Origin: JAZQNC01 sp045536155
GTDB lineage: Bacteria; Bacillota; Clostridia; Oscillospirales; CAG-272
Reading direction: 5' to 3'
Assembly (NCBI GenBank): GCA_045536155.1
Contig: JAZSMZ010000050.1
Coordinates: forward strand, 1-46,541
Length of the DNA: 46,541 nt
A program made the translations under genes and the position numbers. Positions 1-7,315 of the stretch are shown piece after piece. The notes under the pieces are model-generated. The model saw only the letters and a program-made list of their open reading frames with translations. It searched no databases and was not told the origin of the DNA. The first letter of the stretch is position 1; each line of letters opens with the position of its first letter.

Positions 1-2
1 AA

Positions 3-2342
3 AAATACGGCGGCAAGTGCCCCACCGTCGGCTATACTCCCTCGTCATGGGGTCAGACCGGCCAGTATCCGCAGATACTCAAGAACTTCGGCATCAACTA
101 CATGATGTTCTACCGCGGAATCTCCCATCACGAGGCTCCCGCCGAATATATCTGGCAAGCTCCCGACGGAACAGAGGTTCTCGCCAGCCGTTTTGCGCTT
201 TACTGCCGCTATAACTGGTACTATCAGGTACACAGAAGCGTTTCGAGAAACAGAGTATGGTCAAAGGATTACAAATGGGGCGAATTTGACGAGGCTCCTT
301 TCCGCCGCGCCGACGGATTTGTAGGTCCCTCCATTAACTACGATCTTAAAGCTCCCGTTGCCAACTATGAAAAGGAAAACCTCAAAAAGGCGATCCTCGA
401 TATGCTCAAAGAGGAGGACGGTCATTTTACAACGCCCGTGTTCCTCGGAATGAACGGTCACGATATCTCTGTCGGATATCCCAGAGAAAGCGAAGTCATC
501 AAGGACGCAAAGAAGCTCTTTGAGGGCGAGATCGAGATCGAGCACACCAACCTCGAGGGATTCTGGGACGATGCCGAGAAGTATCTCGACCGCGAAAAGA
601 TGACCGTGCTCAAGGGCGAGCGCCGCTCCTATCTCAAAGAGGGCAAGTGGACCTATCTTTTCCCCGGCACCATCAGCGCAAGAACCTACTTAAAACAGGC
701 CGATTTTGATGCATATACCGCACTTTGCTACGTTGCCGAGCCGCTCAATGCGCTTGCAGGCAACGACAGCACCAACTACTTAAAGCGCGGCTGGAAATAT
801 CTCATTTCCAATCACTCGCACGATGCAAACGGCGGATGCGCTCCCGACACTGTATGCAAGGATATGGAATACCGTTTCAGAAAGGCAAAGGACATCGCCG
901 ATATCATCGCCGACGATGCAATGGTTTCCATTGCAAAGAACCTCTCGCCCGAAGGACAGGACAAGGATGTTGTTCAGCTTGTTGTGTATAACACCCTTCC
1001 TTTCAAACGCGATGTTATCGTTCCTCTTGACCTTGAGCTTCCCGAACATCTCGGTAAGGGATTCAGCATCGACGGCGTGAAGATCCAGATCATCCAGAGC
1101 GAAAAGTCGAGCATTTTCGTCGATAATATCTGGGAAGTGCCCACCATTCTTAACTCCATGCATCACAGAGCATACGCCGAGATCAAGGACGTTCCCGCAC
1201 TCGGTTATAAGGTACTCGAGATCAAGGCAAATCCGCACAAGATCCAAAAACGCCCCGGCATCGCCCTCGGCAACGTGCTCAAAAACTCCAAGATCAAGGC
1301 AACGGTCAATGCAAACGGTACCATTGACGTTCTCTATAAGGAAACCGGCAAGGAATATAAGGGACTCAATTTCTACACGTCGCAGGGTGAAGTGGGCAAT
1401 GCATGGAAGCATGAAAGCCCCGAATTTGACAGAAAATATTCTTCGATCGGTGCAAATGCCAAAGTTTATGTCACCGAAAGCGGCGAGCTTTCGGGCACCA
1501 TCGTAACAGAGATCAACTTTGAAGTTCCCGAAAGCTGTGCAGTTAATCCCAACGATATCTACACAAGCATTCCGATAAAGACCAGTTACACGCTTGATGC
1601 CGATGCCGATTACATCAAGGTCAACGTAGAGCTTGTCAACAACGCCAAGGACCATTGGCTGCGTGCCAATTTCCCGACCGGAATCAAGTGCGAATATTCC
1701 GTTTGCGACAGCCATTATGACATTGTAAAACATGATATTGCCATCCCCGATTCGACTGGTTGGGTAGAGCAGGCATTCGGCACACAGCCTCTGCGCACAT
1801 TTGCAGAGGTAACCGATGGCGAAAACGGTCTTGCCGTTATGCCCAAGGGTCTGTTCGAATATGAGGTGTTCGACGACACCACCATGGCGCTCACACTTAT
1901 CCGTGCCTGCCGCATCAAGCTGGCCGTTTCCGAGGAAAAGGTCACCGAGCTTGAGGACGAGGGTGTACAGTGCCCCGGCAAGCGCAGCTTCGAATATGCA
2001 ATCCACTTCAACCGCGGCGAGTACAACGAGCTGCCCAATAAGGCTGCCGAGATATTTGCACCCGTCAAGTGCGCGGTATGCGGACGCGGCAAGGGCGATC
2101 TCGCTCACGAAAGCTCTCTTGTTTCCATCGAAAACAAAAACGTCCACGTCACCGCCATCAAGCGTGCCGAGGACGGAGAGGGCATCATCGTTCGCTTCTA
2201 CAATCCTACAAACGTCGTTCAGAACGTTTCCATCAAGGCCGAGGGCAAGATGTACCTTTGCAAGATGGACGAAAGCGTCGTAGGCGACTACCTGCCGAGC
2301 GTTGAACCGAAGAAGATCGTTACCGTACGCATAGTTAAATAA
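3..2342 (+). CDS. GH38 alpha-mannosidase-like glycoside hydrolase, 5'-truncated by window edge
   Basis: The reading frame is open from base 3, so the N-terminus lies outside the window; 779 residues are visible. GH38 enzymes hydrolyse alpha-mannosides. Family landmarks in order: the PQILKNFGINYMMFYRGI stretch after the active-site strand, APDGTEVL, FLGMNGHD, RTYLKQADFDAYTAL, and SHDANGGCAPDTVCKDM, which carries the conserved His-Asp of the second metal-binding segment. A beta-sandwich C-terminal half follows. Odd point: where GH38 enzymes have P-D-S/T-F-G, with the Asp as nucleophile and zinc ligand, this protein reads P-S-S-W-G (codons at 39-53), so it may be inactive or use another residue. 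No signal peptide can be judged. The gene ends at a hairpin at 2351-2384. The family assignment is firm; the substrate is not known. Confidence 0.85.
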   Translation, partial: KYGGKCPTVGYTPSSWGQTGQYPQILKNFGINYMMFYRGISHHEAPAEYIWQAPDGTEVLASRFALYCRYNWYYQVHRSVSRNRVWSKDYKWGEFDEAPFRRADGFVGPSINYDLKAPVANYEKENLKKAILDMLKEEDGHFTTPVFLGMNGHDISVGYPRESEVIKDAKKLFEGEIEIEHTNLEGFWDDAEKYLDREKMTVLKGERRSYLKEGKWTYLFPGTISARTYLKQADFDAYTALCYVAEPLNALAGNDSTNYLKRGWKYLISNHSHDANGGCAPDTVCKDMEYRFRKAKDIADIIADDAMVSIAKNLSPEGQDKDVVQLVVYNTLPFKRDVIVPLDLELPEHLGKGFSIDGVKIQIIQSEKSSIFVDNIWEVPTILNSMHHRAYAEIKDVPALGYKVLEIKANPHKIQKRPGIALGNVLKNSKIKATVNANGTIDVLYKETGKEYKGLNFYTSQGEVGNAWKHESPEFDRKYSSIGANAKVYVTESGELSGTIVTEINFEVPESCAVNPNDIYTSIPIKTSYTLDADADYIKVNVELVNNAKDHWLRANFPTGIKCEYSVCDSHYDIVKHDIAIPDSTGWVEQAFGTQPLRTFAEVTDGENGLAVMPKGLFEYEVFDDTTMALTLIRACRIKLAVSEEKVTELEDEGVQCPGKRSFEYAIHFNRGEYNELPNKAAEIFAPVKCAVCGRGKGDLAHESSLVSIENKNVHVTAIKRAEDGEGIIVRFYNPTNVVQNVSIKAEGKMYLCKMDESVVGDYLPSVEPKKIVTVRIVK

Positions 2343-2350
2343 GCAAAAAT

Positions 2351-2390
2351 AGCCTTTTTCCGTCCGCTCGGACGGAAAAGGGCTGTTTAT
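2351..2390 (+). terminator. hairpin terminator after the GH38 gene
   Basis: Arms 2351-2366 and 2369-2384 pair over 16 bp with one G-T wobble around a 2-nt gap. Only a short T run (gttta) follows, so termination may be partial. The next gene starts 27 bp later. Confidence 0.6.
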
Positions 2391-2411
2391 ATGCAAATTT
2401 TGAGGATTTTT

Positions 2412-3110
2412 ATGGGTGAAAAGAAAAAAACGGTGTTTTTCAGCGAATGGGCATACGTGGTGGGACTGATATTTCTTGCCATAGGCGTTGTCTTTTCCGA
2501 AAAATCGAATTTCGGGGTATCTATGATCGTTGCTCCCGCCTACGTTATTTACAGATTTGTAAATCCGTTCTGGAGCGCTTTCACATTCGGCATGGCGGAA
2601 TACTGCTTGCAGGCGGTTCTGCTTATCATTATGTGCCTCGTTATAAGGAGCTTTAAAATAAGCTATCTGCTCTCCTTTGTCACAGCATTCGTATACGGTT
2701 GGATACTTGACGCTTTTATGCTGCTCGGTCAGTTTTTGCCCGATGCATATATCTGGCAGAGAGGAATATATTATTTACTCGGAATGCTTTTTGCGGCTAT
2801 GGGAGTTTCGATGATGTTCCGCACGTATATCTCTGCTGAGGTATATGAGCTGCTCGTCAAGGAGATATCGCAAAAATTCAGCATCAATATCCACAAATTC
2901 AAAACCGGATACGACTTTTTCAGCTTTCTTTTGGCGGTGGTACTCAGCTTTGTCTTTTTCGGCTTCGGCAATTTTGTGGGAGTCGGCTGGGGAACGGTTG
3001 TATGCGCGGCAGTAAACGGATTTATCATCAGCCGTTTTTCAAAGCTGTACGATAGGATCTTTGAATTTAAAGATGCACTGAAATGGCGCACATTTTTTGA
3101 AAATAAATAA
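2412..3110 (+). CDS. DUF6198 / YczE-like integral membrane protein
   Basis: A 232-residue membrane protein with about five to six hydrophobic segments. The opening (EWAYVVGLIFLAIGVVFSEKSNFGVSMIVAPAYV) resembles the YczE/YyaS/YitT-like DUF6198 group: a first helix, a GVSM-type turn, then more helices. A cytoplasmic stretch near residues 145-170 (EISQKFSINIHKFKTGYD) precedes the last two helices. The start at 2412 is chosen because GAGG at 2402-2405 lies six bases upstream; the in-frame ATG at 2391 has no such site and falls at the end of the terminator hairpin. The SulP gene follows 20 bp downstream, so the two may be co-transcribed. The molecular function of this family is not established. 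Confidence 0.7.
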   Translation: MGEKKKTVFFSEWAYVVGLIFLAIGVVFSEKSNFGVSMIVAPAYVIYRFVNPFWSAFTFGMAEYCLQAVLLIIMCLVIRSFKISYLLSFVTAFVYGWILDAFMLLGQFLPDAYIWQRGIYYLLGMLFAAMGVSMMFRTYISAEVYELLVKEISQKFSINIHKFKTGYDFFSFLLAVVLSFVFFGFGNFVGVGWGTVVCAAVNGFIISRFSKLYDRIFEFKDALKWRTFFENK

Positions 3111-3130
3111 AGAGAAATCAGGAATATCCA

Positions 3131-4393
3131 ATGAACATTTTCAGACCAAAGCTTTTTGATACGCTTCGCTCATACACAAAAAAACAGTTCGTTTCCGACC
3201 TTATAGCCGGACTTATCGTTGCAATCATCGCACTTCCGTTGTCGATAGCCCTTGCTATTGCATCGGGTGTATCTCCCGAAAAGGGACTTTATACCGCTAT
3301 CGTTGCGGGATTCGTTATCGCTTTGCTCGGCGGCAGCCGTGTAAATATTTCGGGTCCGACGGCCGCATTCGCCGCTATTGTTGCGGGAATCGTGGCAGAG
3401 CATGGAGTTGAAGGGCTGGCCGTTGCCACGCTCATGGCAGGTGCAATACTCATCATAATGGGATTTTTGCGCCTCGGCTCGCTTATCAAATACATACCCG
3501 AAAGCATTACTGTCGGCTTTACCTCGGGTATCGCTGTCACCATCGTGATCGGTCAGATAAAGGATTTTCTCGGTCTCACCTTTGCCGAAGGCACTAACGC
3601 CGTTGAGGCAGTTGAAAAGATCGAGGCGATAGCACACTCAATAGATACTTTTAACCCCTGGGCGCTCGGCGTCGGACTCGTCGCGCTCGCCATACTCATT
3701 GTCTGGCCCTTTGTAAGCAAAAAGATTCCCGGCTCGCTCGTTGCGGTGCTGATTATGACATTGGTGGTCGCCTTTGCAAATCTGCGCGTCAATACCATCG
3801 GCGATCTTTACACCATAAGCGCATCGCTCCCGCCGTTCACCTTGCCGAAATTCGGCGACGTTGATATAGTCGCGCTTATCCCGAATGCATTTACCATAGC
3901 GATCCTTGCCGCCATCGAGTCGCTGCTCTCCTGCGTAGTATCTGACAAGATGATCGATGATACGCATAACTCAAACACCGAGCTTATCGCGCAGGGAACG
4001 GGTAATATCTGCTCCGCACTTTTCGGCGGTATCCCCGCAACCGGTGCGATAGCAAGAACTGCGGCCAACGTCAAAAACGGCGGTCAGTCGCCCATTTCGG
4101 GAATGATCCATGCCGCAGTGCTCCTTTTGGTGCTTGTGGTGCTCATGCCCTATGCCGCATTCATTCCGATGCCCGTAATCGCGGCGGTGCTTTTCATGGT
4201 TGCATATAACATGAGCGAATGGCGCCACTTTGCAGCGATCTGCAAAAAAGCGCCGATATACGAAACGCTCGTGCTCGTGCTGACATTTGTGCTCACCGTA
4301 GTATTCGACCTTGTTGTGGCAATCGCGGTCGGACTCGCGGTGCATTACGCGATAGTGTTGATAAAAAAGATAATTCAAAAGAAAAAAGCGTAG
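3131..4393 (+). CDS. SulP/SLC26-family anion transporter without STAS domain
   Basis: A 420-residue inner-membrane transporter. The SulP core is complete: the conserved start of the membrane domain (residues 18-48, DLIAGLIVAIIALPLSIALA), the ISGPTAAF motif, IPESITVGFTSGIA, and the ESLLSC.SDKM segment with NTELIAQGTGNI and FGGIPATGAIARTAAN. SulP proteins move sulfate, bicarbonate or similar anions. The protein stops at KKIIQKKKA just after the last helix, so the cytoplasmic STAS regulatory domain usual in this family is absent. An AGGA site precedes the ATG. The protein ends upstream of a bidirectional terminator at 4470-4506. The transported ion cannot be inferred. Confidence 0.9.
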   Translation: MNIFRPKLFDTLRSYTKKQFVSDLIAGLIVAIIALPLSIALAIASGVSPEKGLYTAIVAGFVIALLGGSRVNISGPTAAFAAIVAGIVAEHGVEGLAVATLMAGAILIIMGFLRLGSLIKYIPESITVGFTSGIAVTIVIGQIKDFLGLTFAEGTNAVEAVEKIEAIAHSIDTFNPWALGVGLVALAILIVWPFVSKKIPGSLVAVLIMTLVVAFANLRVNTIGDLYTISASLPPFTLPKFGDVDIVALIPNAFTIAILAAIESLLSCVVSDKMIDDTHNSNTELIAQGTGNICSALFGGIPATGAIARTAANVKNGGQSPISGMIHAAVLLLVLVVLMPYAAFIPMPVIAAVLFMVAYNMSEWRHFAAICKKAPIYETLVLVLTFVLTVVFDLVVAIAVGLAVHYAIVLIKKIIQKKKA

Positions 4394-4445
4394 AAAAACG
4401 ACCTCGCTTAAAGGGTGGTTCTTATAAGGAAGTTTAATTAAACTT
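4394..4445 (+). repeat. copy 1 of a ~40-bp dispersed sequence (GACCTCGCTTA...), directly after the SulP stop codon
   Basis: Bases 4400-4410 read GACCTCGCTTA, followed by TTCTTAT, AAGGA and GTTTAA in that order. The same blocks occur inverted at 5091-5130, directly after the stop codon of the convergent ACT gene. The 3' end holds a perfect 16-bp palindrome, AAGTTTAATTAAACTT, at 4430-4445. Its function is unknown. Confidence 0.55.
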
Positions 4446-4469
4446 GATTCGCAGAAAACAAATAATTAA

Positions 4470-4506
4470 CCCCAACAGATTTTTCAAAACCTGTTGGGGG
4501 CTTTTT
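4470..4506. terminator. intrinsic terminator between convergent genes
   Basis: CCCCAACAG at 4470-4478 pairs with CTGTTGGGG at 4491-4499 (9 bp, 12-nt loop), followed by GCTTTTT on the plus strand. The minus-strand side has a weaker T-rich run. It serves the SulP gene and probably also the orphan gene converging from the right. Confidence 0.85.
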
Positions 4507-4858
4507 ATGTCAAGTCATATGTTCTATAGCCTAATTGTGTAATTGCTTTTTGCAATTGATGAAATCGCTGTATTCTGTTTCCAAAAAGAATCTTTTTGCC
4601 AGACAGATTACAAATATAAAGTCTCTTAAAATAAATCATGGTTTTGATACCGTTTGTATTCAAGCAAAAGTATTTACCTTCAGCATTTCTATCGCCAACA
4701 CACATTCCATTAGAATCACCGTATTCATTTTTAAAGTTGTCAGCACAAATATTAAGGTCTATGGTATGAAAGTCTTTTCCATCTCGGACAATAATACTTG
4801 AATTGCTTTGGTTGATTGCAATTATATTGTGATCATAAACTTTTACAAGTCCGTACAT
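4505..4858 (-). CDS. hypothetical protein, AT-rich orphan
   Basis: A 117-residue protein that I do not recognise. It begins MYGLVKVYDHNIIAINQ and looks like a small beta-rich soluble protein, with an aromatic and basic C-terminal stretch (KITQ/RTYDLT region) and no signal peptide or membrane helix. AGAGG lies just upstream of the ATG, which supports real translation. Base composition is clearly more AT-rich than the neighbouring SulP and ACT genes, and the gene sits in a block bounded by inverted repeats at 4394-4445 and 5091-5130. Recent acquisition is therefore plausible, but this is inference. No function is proposed. Confidence 0.55.
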   Translation of the reverse strand: MYGLVKVYDHNIIAINQSNSSIIVRDGKDFHTIDLNICADNFKNEYGDSNGMCVGDRNAEGKYFCLNTNGIKTMIYFKRLYICNLSGKKILFGNRIQRFHQLQKAITQLGYRTYDLT

Positions 4859-4925
4859 ATTTTCCTCTATTTTATCGCCAGTTTCGCATTTGTATTACAA
4901 ACGCTTTGGGCATAGCCCATACCCC

Positions 4926-4990
4926 TTGTAGGGCGGTGCCTTGGTGCCGCCGTTGTCTAAATTGCGGCGGGAGCAAGCCCCGCCCTACGA
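4926..4990. repeat. GC-rich palindromic intergenic repeat
   Basis: GTAGGGCGG at 4928-4936 and CCGCCCTAC at 4980-4988 form perfect inverted ends around a GC-rich centre with further internal complementarity (GGTGCC.., GCCGCC/GGCGG). The form is that of a REP- or MITE-like intergenic element. It contains no gene. Confidence 0.6.
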
Positions 4991-5012
4991 TGTAACCCCA
5001 TTATATCATAAA

Positions 5013-5040
5013 TCGGCAGAGAAAACAAGTTCTCTGCCGA
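5013..5040 (-). terminator. hairpin downstream of the ACT gene
   Basis: TCGGCAGAGAA at 5013-5023 pairs with TTCTCTGCCGA at 5030-5040 (11 bp, 6-nt loop). Neither side has a strong T tract, so this may be a repeat-borne hairpin rather than an efficient terminator. Confidence 0.4.
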
Positions 5041-5048
5041 AATTTGTT

Positions 5049-5085
5049 TGTTGCGGGTCGCCGAGGACGTCGACCCCTACAAATG
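5049..5085. repeat. second short palindromic repeat
   Basis: GGGTCG at 5055-5060 is the inverse complement of CGACCC at 5071-5076, inside the unit ending CCCCTACAAATG. It is the same general class of short GC-rich intergenic element as the repeat 60 bp upstream, but a different sequence. Confidence 0.45.
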
Positions 5086-5090
5086 TTGTG

Positions 5091-5134
5091 TTAAACATCC
5101 TTACGATAAGAAGCCTAAGCGAGGTCATTTTTTA
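5091..5134 (-). repeat. copy 2 of the GACCTCGCTTA dispersed sequence, inverted
   Basis: Read on the minus strand, it begins right after the stop codon of the ACT gene and carries GACCTCGCTTA (5125 down to 5115), TTCTTAT, AAGGA and GTTTAA in the same order as copy 1. Together the copies bound a ~740-bp block in inverted orientation. Confidence 0.55.
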
Positions 5135-5566
5135 TTACAGCTTGTTAATATCTGCCTGAGTTATGATGTGGAAATTCGCGTTTTCAAGCACATTTTCGGC
5201 TTCAAAGTTATCTTCAACTCTCAATACAACGTATGCGTGCTTTTCGGTGCGTGCCATAAATGCGTACAGATATTCAATATTTATATTTGCCTGATCGAGA
5301 ACATCGAGTGCCGATGTGAGCTTGCCGGGCGCATCGCCGATCTTTACGCCGACAACGTCAACAGTCTTGATAAGATATCCCTGCTCCATAAGCACCTTTT
5401 CCGCTGCCTGTTCATCGTTGACGATCAGACGGAGGATGCCGAAATCTTCCGTTTCGGCGATAGAGAGGGCTCTGATGTTGATATCGTTTTTCGCCAGAAT
5501 ATCGGTTACCGAAACCAGTGCGCCTTTTTGGTTTTGTACGAATACTGTCAACTGTTTAATAGCCAT
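5135..5566 (-). CDS. tandem ACT-domain protein
   Basis: A 143-residue cytoplasmic protein made of two ACT domains: residues 1-65 (MAIKQLTVFVQNQKGALVSVTDILAKNDINIRAL, cut here to its start) and about 70-143, where GDAPGKLTSALDVL marks the second ligand-binding loop. ACT domains bind amino acids and regulate enzymes. AAGGAGG lies 7 bases before the ATG. The gene follows the PaaK-family ligase by only 14 bp, so both are read from one T-box-controlled transcript. In this setting the protein probably senses an aromatic amino acid. The pairing of a CoA ligase and an ACT protein is common in anaerobes that ferment aromatic amino acids; the specific ligand is inferred. Confidence 0.88.
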   Translation of the reverse strand: MAIKQLTVFVQNQKGALVSVTDILAKNDINIRALSIAETEDFGILRLIVNDEQAAEKVLMEQGYLIKTVDVVGVKIGDAPGKLTSALDVLDQANINIEYLYAFMARTEKHAYVVLRVEDNFEAENVLENANFHIITQADINKL

Positions 5567-5580
5567 TTTTTCTTCCTCCT

Positions 5581-6888
5581 TTAAATAAGTTTGCGTTTAT
5601 CAATAACGCGGACCGCTTTACCCTCGCTTCGAGCGATAGTCTTGGGTGCAACAAGATGTACTGCAGGGTTAATGCCGAGCATGGTCTTCATTGCGTTTGC
5701 AAGCGATTTTTCCATTGCCATGATGTCGCTGATCTTGTCGGTAAACATTTCGGGAGTCATTTCGACGTTTACATCAAAGGTGTCGTTGTTCTTTACGCGG
5801 TCAACTACGATCTGATAGTTGGGCTGATAGCCCTCGCTGAGAAGAACGGTTTCTATCTGGCTCGGGAAGACGTTTACGCCGCGAATGATAAGCATATCGT
5901 CGGTTCTTCCCATCGGCTTTGCCATTTTAACCAGTGTACGTCCGCAGGAGCACTTTTTGCGTGAAAGAACGCATATATCGCGAGTGCGGTAACGAAGGAG
6001 GGGGAAGGCTTCTTTATCAAGGGAGGTGAACACCAGCTCGCCCTTTTCGCCTTCGGGGAGCACTTCGCCCGTTTCGGGGTCAATGATTTCTGCATAGAAG
6101 TGGTCCTCGTTAACGTGCATACCCGTCTGCTCGCAGCATTCGAATGCAACGCCGGGGCCGCTTGTTTCGGTAAGACCGTAAATATCGTATGCCTTGATTC
6201 CGAGAATTTCTTCGATTCCGTGGCGCATTTCTTCTGTCCAGGGCTCGGCACCGAAAATACCTGCTTTGAGCGGAATATCCTCGGGCTTGTATCCAATTTC
6301 CTTTAAGCTTTCGCCTATGTATGCGGCATAGGAGGGTGTGCAGCAGAGAATGGTTGCGCCGAGGTCGTTCATGAACTGGATCTGGCGCTCGGTGTTGCCC
6401 GACGACATGGGAAGAGTGAGACAGCCGACCTTGTGCGAACCGCCGTTAAGACCGGGACCGCCGGTGAAAAGACCGTAGCCGTATGCAACCTGGCACACAT
6501 CTTTCTTTGTGCCTCCTGCGGCCACGATGGCGCGGGCACAGCAGTCTTCCCAAAGATCGATATCATGCTGAGTGTAGAATGCAACAACGCGTCTGCCCGT
6601 TGTGCCAGACGTCGACTGAATGCGCACACATTCGTCGAGCGGCTTTGCAAGAAGACCGTAGGGATAAGCATCGCGAAGGTCTGCCTTTGTAAGGAAAGGG
6701 AGCTTTGAAAGATCCTCGATGCCCTTAATATCATCGGGAGTAACACCCTTTTTGTCCATCAGATCTCGGTAGTAGGGCACGTTTTCGTAGACGTGCTTTA
6801 CCTGCTTTACAAGCTTTTCAGACTGAAGCTTTCGCATCTCTTCGGCAGACATCGTTTCAATTTCTTTTTGATAGTAGTTTTGTGCCAT
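5581..6888 (-). CDS. paaK: phenylacetate-CoA ligase family protein (PaaK-like)
   Basis: A 435-residue cytoplasmic AMP-forming ligase that makes an aryl-CoA from an aryl acid, ATP and CoA. Adenylation motifs are intact: STSGTTGRR (residues 92-100, P-loop-like), YGLTETSG (238-245), RYRTRD (about 299-304) and the hinge GRTDDMLIIRG (327 on). A CSCG pair near 314-316 fits the zinc-binding group often seen in this family. The start at 6888 is preferred over the longer frame because AAGGATG precedes it and because the longer frame runs through the T-box leader. A Phe-type T-box upstream implies induction when charged tRNA-Phe is scarce. Phenylacetate or a related aryl acid is therefore the likely substrate; indoleacetate cannot be excluded. 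Confidence 0.88.
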   Translation of the reverse strand: MAQNYYQKEIETMSAEEMRKLQSEKLVKQVKHVYENVPYYRDLMDKKGVTPDDIKGIEDLSKLPFLTKADLRDAYPYGLLAKPLDECVRIQSTSGTTGRRVVAFYTQHDIDLWEDCCARAIVAAGGTKKDVCQVAYGYGLFTGGPGLNGGSHKVGCLTLPMSSGNTERQIQFMNDLGATILCCTPSYAAYIGESLKEIGYKPEDIPLKAGIFGAEPWTEEMRHGIEEILGIKAYDIYGLTETSGPGVAFECCEQTGMHVNEDHFYAEIIDPETGEVLPEGEKGELVFTSLDKEAFPLLRYRTRDICVLSRKKCSCGRTLVKMAKPMGRTDDMLIIRGVNVFPSQIETVLLSEGYQPNYQIVVDRVKNNDTFDVNVEMTPEMFTDKISDIMAMEKSLANAMKTMLGINPAVHLVAPKTIARSEGKAVRVIDKRKLI

Positions 6889-6934
6889 TTTTGATTCATC
6901 CTTTCTTTTTGAGCCTGAAACTCGTTTTTTGCTC

Positions 6935-7245
6935 GGAGTGAGAGGAGAAAACAAAACGTCCTCTGCATTCCGAAAGGGAAGATCCCTTTGAATACAGAGG
7001 ACGAAAATCACATTTCCGTGGTACCACCTCAGTTCGCCGCCATCTCACGGTAGCGGCCTTGTCGGGTACGAACATACCCTTGTTCTGTAACGGGAACTCC
7101 CGTTGCATCCTACTACGGATCTCTCCGATTCAGCGCACTGCTAACAGAATGAATTCAATAAGGACGTCCCCATTGCCTCGCACCGACCGGCAACTCTCTC
7201 AAGGTTCTTTCCAAATTTACTGCTTTCTGATCTCTGCATTTGTTT
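6935..7245 (-). promoter_or_regulatory. T-box riboswitch, specifier UUC (Phe)
   Basis: On the minus strand the T-box sequence AGGTGGTACCACGG lies at 7029-7016. A terminator follows, with arms GTCCTCTG (7002-6995) and CAGAGGAC (6965-6958) and then GTTTTGTTTTC. Stem I holds AGAGAGTTGCCGG and, on its 3' side, GAATTCATTC (7156-7147). In the usual GAA-NNN-A specifier-loop context the codon is TTC at 7153-7151, meaning tRNA-Phe. Uncharged tRNA would favour the antiterminator and expression of paaK and the ACT gene. Confidence 0.9.
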
Positions 7246-7251
7246 GGATTT

Positions 7252-7280
7252 ATTATATCACTTTACAACGGTAAAGTCAA
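7252..7280 (-). promoter_or_regulatory. promoter of the T-box operon
   Basis: On the minus strand, TTGACT (7280-7275) and TATAAT (7257-7252) are separated by exactly 17 bp. Transcription would start near 7245, at the 5' end of the T-box leader. Confidence 0.85.
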
Positions 7281-7315
7281 TAGTTTTTTGAAATTTTTGC
7301 ACAAGCGGCATCGCT

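Noticed and set aside
780..2396. 538-residue open frame antisense to the GH38 gene
   Set aside because: It lies wholly opposite a gene with clear family motifs, has no ribosome site or domain, and arises from codon bias on the other strand.
4430..4445. AAGTTTAATTAAACTT as an operator
   Set aside because: It is a perfect palindrome, but it lies after a stop codon with no promoter nearby; kept only as part of the repeat entry.
4941..5159. Open frame across the GC-rich repeats before the ACT gene
   Set aside because: It consists of repeat sequence and overlaps a true gene on the other strand; there is no ribosome site.
6889..7011. N-terminal extension of the PaaK-like ligase
   Set aside because: The extension would encode part of the T-box terminator; the ATG at 6888 has its own ribosome site.
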